A DNA stretch of 64,000 nt from Branchiibius cervicis (lineage in GTDB: Bacteria > Actinomycetota > Actinomycetes > Actinomycetales > Dermatophilaceae), in NCBI RefSeq assembly GCF_042661605.1, contig NZ_JBHSWJ010000002.1, forward strand, positions 3,596,001 through 3,660,000, read 5' to 3'. The notes below the pieces were generated by a model. That model was given only the letters and a program-made list of their open reading frames with translations. It did not search any database and had not been told where the DNA came from. Positions 61,075 through 64,000 of the stretch are shown one piece after another. Within the stretch, counting starts at the first letter, position 1, and the number at the start of each line of letters is the position of its first letter. Position numbers and translations under genes: made by a program.

Positions 61075-61902
61075 GTGAGCGTGCGCGCGCAACTGACGAA
61101 CGTGGCGGACCTATGGCGTACGCCGATGAGCGTGCCCCCCACGCCCCTCACCACACGGCAGCTCAACACCGAGACCGTGCTGGTGCTGCTGCTCAGCCTC
61201 GGCGCGTCGGCCATCTACAGCCTGCTGTCGATCATCCGCCGGCTGGTCGTCGCCGCGCAGACCAACACCAGCCTCGACCAGCAGAGTTCGTCACTGAACA
61301 CCTCCCAGGCCCAACAGCAGTGGCTGGACTTCATCTACCAGGTCGTCGGCATCGCCCTGGCTCTGGTGCCGGCCATCCTGGTGATCCACCTGCTGGGGCG
61401 GGAGATGACCAGCGCGACGCGCTACCTGGGCTTCGACCTGACCCGCCCGAAATTCGACCTGTCGCTCGGTGCGTTGCTGGCCGCGTGCGTCGGGATCCCC
61501 GGCCTCGCGCTGTACGTCGTCGCCCGCGATCTGGGGTTCAACACCACCGTCGTCGCCTCCGGACTGGGCGACACCTGGTGGTCGTGGCCGGTGCTGATTG
61601 CCTCTGCGGCGCAGAACGCCGTCGTCGAAGAAGTGATCATGCTCGGGTACCTCTTCACCCGCTGGACCCAGGCCGGCTGGCGGCTACCGGTCGTGCTGAT
61701 CACCTCCGCGGTGGTCCGCGGCAGCTATCACCTGTACCAAGGGTTCGGCGGATTCGTCGGCAACCTGATCATGGGCCTGATCTTCGGGCTGGTCTATCTG
61801 CGCGTACGCCGGGTGCTGCCGATGGTGGTCGCGCACACAATCCTGGATACCGTGGCGTTCGTGGGATACGCATTGCTGCACAACTCGGTGGGGTGGCTCT
61901 AG
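61075..61902 (+). CDS. CPBP-family intramembrane glutamic metalloprotease
   Basis: 275 aa with about seven hydrophobic segments. The CPBP/Abi motifs are present: the paired glutamates in NAVVEEVIMLGYLF, the histidine in RGSYHLYQGFGG and the third motif VVAHTILD. These proteases process membrane proteins or peptides. GTG 61075 lies a few bases after TACGCT, so it may be leaderless. It directly precedes the ABC ATPase start at 61903 (one codon boundary). Confidence 0.85.
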   Translation: MSVRAQLTNVADLWRTPMSVPPTPLTTRQLNTETVLVLLLSLGASAIYSLLSIIRRLVVAAQTNTSLDQQSSSLNTSQAQQQWLDFIYQVVGIALALVPAILVIHLLGREMTSATRYLGFDLTRPKFDLSLGALLAACVGIPGLALYVVARDLGFNTTVVASGLGDTWWSWPVLIASAAQNAVVEEVIMLGYLFTRWTQAGWRLPVVLITSAVVRGSYHLYQGFGGFVGNLIMGLIFGLVYLRVRRVLPMVVAHTILDTVAFVGYALLHNSVGWL

Positions 61903-62670
61903 ATGGCGCGCAAGAAGGGGCCGGCGCAAACACCGCCCAAGAACGCGGCAGGCACGCCCGTCTCCGCCCCGGATACGAAGAAGGCGCCCGCGTTGCCCGG
62001 CGGCACCAACGTCGCCCACCCGCCTGCCTTCACCGAGTTCGTCGCCAAGGACGTGACCTGCAAGGTCGGCGACAACGTGATGCTGCCGCCGACCAGCATG
62101 CGCGTGCGCCCCGGGGAGAACGTCGCGATCCTGGGCGAGAACGGTGCCGGTAAGACCACGTTCCTGCGCGTGCTCAGCGGCAACCTCGAACCCAGCGGCG
62201 GCACCGTCACCCGGGACGGCCAGCCGGTCGACGAACGCGACCCGGCCACCCGGCGGATCATCTCCAGCCTGATCGGCCCGATCGCCGGCTTCCGCGACAT
62301 GACGATCGCCGACCACCTGATCCTGGTCGACCAGACCTGGGGCGGCGACCGCGGCGGCGCCGGCGACCGGATCGCGGCGGTGCTCAATCGGCTGGACATC
62401 CTGTCGTTGGCCAACCGGTACCTGTCCGAAGTGTCCTCGGGTCAGCGGCAGCTGGCCGAACTCGCGATGGCCCTGTTGCGCCCGAGCGCGCTGCTGGTCC
62501 TGGATGAGCCGGAGCAGCGCCTCGACGCCGGTCGTCGCGCAATGCTGGCCGAAGTGCTCGACGAGCGCCGCAAACAGGGCTCCTCGATCGTGTGGGTGTG
62601 CCACGACCCCGTCATGGCCGAGAGTGTCGCCACCCGGATCGAACGCTTCCCCCAGGGCGGCGCGAAGTGA
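61903..62670 (+). CDS. ABC transporter ATP-binding protein
   Basis: 255 aa. About 40 residues of Pro/Ala/Lys-rich tail precede the ATPase: Walker A GENGAGKT (78-85), signature SSGQRQL (178-184), Walker B LLVLDEP with E202, and the H-loop in WVCHDP. It energises the permease encoded next, whose GTG overlaps this stop. The N-terminal extension is unusual for the family. Confidence 0.9.
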   Translation: MARKKGPAQTPPKNAAGTPVSAPDTKKAPALPGGTNVAHPPAFTEFVAKDVTCKVGDNVMLPPTSMRVRPGENVAILGENGAGKTTFLRVLSGNLEPSGGTVTRDGQPVDERDPATRRIISSLIGPIAGFRDMTIADHLILVDQTWGGDRGGAGDRIAAVLNRLDILSLANRYLSEVSSGQRQLAELAMALLRPSALLVLDEPEQRLDAGRRAMLAEVLDERRKQGSSIVWVCHDPVMAESVATRIERFPQGGAK

Positions 62671-64000
62671 CCCTGAGCGCCGAAGAACTGCGCGAGGACA
62701 AGCACCGGCTGGCCGACGCCTACGAATTCCGGCTCAAGGGCGAAGGCAATCCGTTGTCGGGATCGCTCTTCGCGGCCTACGTGCTCGGTCTCGTCGGGGT
62801 CATCTATGGCTCGGTCCTGATGCACTACGTCTTCACGCAGTGGCCGCAGACGCTCACCTTCGTGCACGACAACCCCGTCATCGCCACCCTGATCCCGATC
62901 GTCGTGATCGCGCTGGCGATCCTGGTCGCGTGGCGCGCCGGTCGCACCCGCGGGCCGGCGGTGCCGGAGCCGGGATTCATCGAGACCATCGTGCGCACCG
63001 ACCTGCCCCGATCGATGACACTGCGCAACTCCTGGCGCGGCAGCGTCATCGTGGTGGCCGCGACCTGCCTCGGTCTGGGCGCGGCCGTGCCGATCGGCAT
63101 GACCCTGGCCAACGTCACACCGGCCGTCATCCCGGTGGGGATCGTGCTCGGTGCGATCGCCGCAGTGGGGATCTTGCGGGCCTGGCTCGCCGGTCAGGTG
63201 GCCGGACACGGCCCGGTGGGCACCCGGCGTACGTCGGAGTTGCTGGAGGAATTGCCCGCGCAGGCGGTGTTGCAGCAGTCCTTGCTGTCCGAGAGCGTGA
63301 CCATGTCACTCACCGCGGGTGACTCCCGGCGCGCCCGCACCCAGATCTTCCAACTGCGGCTCAGCCACCGGCCCGAGCGGATCTCGGTCGCCGGGCCCCG
63401 GGCCACGATCCTGCGCGCGGACCTGGCCGGGCTGCGCCGCACCGGCACCGCGAGCCTCGCCTGGCTGGTCGCGCACCTCGCGGCGATCATCACCGGCAGC
63501 CTCGCCGTCGTGCTGCACGCCCCGTCACCGCTGGTGCTGCCGGTGTTCTACCTGCTCGCGCACCTGTCGGCCACCGGCCTGACCCGCGGTCATCAGGCGC
63601 AGGCCGACGGCGCGGGTGTGCCCTCGATCCTGGGCCTGTCCTGGCAGGAGCAGACGATCCTGCACCTCGGGCCGTTGTTCCTGCTGGACCTGATCGTCAC
63701 CCTGGCCACCGGTTTACTGACGGGAGCGGCGCCAGCGCTCGCGGTCTCCCACGCCCTGGCCCTGACGCTCACGGTAATCGGCGGCCAGTTGCTGTCGGCG
63801 CACAAGGCCAGCCCGCCCTCGGCGCTGATGGGGATGTCCACCGGAGCCGGCGGCGGTGGTGCGGCGCTGTGGATGGCGCACCCCGCGATCGTCGTGGTGA
63901 TCTCGGCATTCCTCGCTCACCTGGGTCCGACGATCGCGGTGGCGGCCGGTGCCTTCGTGGTCCTGATCGGCTGGCAGCGCGCATCCAGTCGCTACGCACC
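62667..64000 (+). CDS. ABC transporter permease (C-terminus off window)
   Basis: At least 444 codons, not closed by a stop. Several membrane helices appear at about 35-60, 70-90, 125-175, 265-290 and further on, separated by charged loops; it does not carry a nucleotide-binding motif. GTG 62667 overlaps the ATPase stop by four bases (GTGA), so it is the membrane partner of that ATPase. Substrate unknown. Confidence 0.8.
   Translation, partial: MTLSAEELREDKHRLADAYEFRLKGEGNPLSGSLFAAYVLGLVGVIYGSVLMHYVFTQWPQTLTFVHDNPVIATLIPIVVIALAILVAWRAGRTRGPAVPEPGFIETIVRTDLPRSMTLRNSWRGSVIVVAATCLGLGAAVPIGMTLANVTPAVIPVGIVLGAIAAVGILRAWLAGQVAGHGPVGTRRTSELLEELPAQAVLQQSLLSESVTMSLTAGDSRRARTQIFQLRLSHRPERISVAGPRATILRADLAGLRRTGTASLAWLVAHLAAIITGSLAVVLHAPSPLVLPVFYLLAHLSATGLTRGHQAQADGAGVPSILGLSWQEQTILHLGPLFLLDLIVTLATGLLTGAAPALAVSHALALTLTVIGGQLLSAHKASPPSALMGMSTGAGGGGAALWMAHPAIVVVISAFLAHLGPTIAVAAGAFVVLIGWQRASSRYA

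Noticed and set aside
1..64000. CRISPR array, insertion sequence or prophage
   Set aside because: I found no regularly spaced repeats, transposase motifs, integrase or phage structural genes.

Overview
The window is high-GC DNA from an actinobacterium, most likely of the order Micrococcales (Actinomycetota); genus and species cannot be read from the sequence alone. The main pointer is the fhaA-fhaB-pstP-rodA-pbpA-pknB cell-wall/phosphosignalling cluster followed by tRNA-Leu(CAG), with GTG starts, 1-4 nt gene overlaps and several leaderless-looking starts. I see no insertion sequence, phage or CRISPR array.

Layout. 1-7.4 kb: cell-division/elongation and Ser/Thr phosphosignalling operon on the minus strand, then tRNA-Leu. 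7.4-19.7 kb: mixed housekeeping and lipid genes (SDR, ABC-2-like membrane protein with a BlaI-type operator, lipase, monooxygenase, GNAT, a membrane protein with a decayed tandem copy, acyl-CoA dehydrogenase plus acyl-CoA ligase, amidase, a secreted PE-PPE-domain hydrolase). 19.7-22.9 kb: LLM flavin oxidoreductase fused to hemerythrin, a release-factor-like (baeRF) protein and a small lipoprotein. 23.0-40.5 kb: a two-armed catabolic island around one LysR regulator. The left arm encodes amidohydrolase, APC permease, GMC oxidoreductase, aldehyde dehydrogenase and a dipeptide-epimerase-like enzyme. The right arm encodes NCS1 permease, aldehyde dehydrogenase, GMC oxidoreductase, RidA, DUF1028, M20 amidohydrolase and a trimethylamine-dehydrogenase-type flavoprotein. 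Both arms end at hairpins. 40.5-45.7 kb: flavin monooxygenase, PucR regulator, ferredoxin reductase and DesA3-type fatty-acid desaturase. 45.7-53.5 kb: two tandem CapA lipoproteins, LysR, flavoprotein disulfide reductase-like enzyme, AI-2E family permease and TelA. 53.5-64 kb: TerC/DUF475, MFS exporter with a divergent ArsR-type regulator, polysaccharide deacetylase, a second amidohydrolase, TetR plus SDR, VapBC, CPBP protease, and an ABC ATPase with its permease running off the end.

How the genes may work together. The island pairs uptake (APC, NCS1), amide cleavage (amidohydrolase, M20), amine oxidation (TMADH-like), imine handling (RidA) and alcohol-to-acid oxidation (GMC plus ALDH). That fits breakdown of an N-substituted amide or amino-alcohol compound; the substrate is unknown.

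Two points affect how the sequence should be read. First, eight genes are broken by single-base shifts, each repairable by adding one G or C to a short G/C run; this looks like consensus error rather than gene decay. Second, a roughly 90-nt palindromic sequence occurs twice: once in the fhaA/tRNA-Leu intergenic region and once inserted in frame in the ferredoxin reductase gene.
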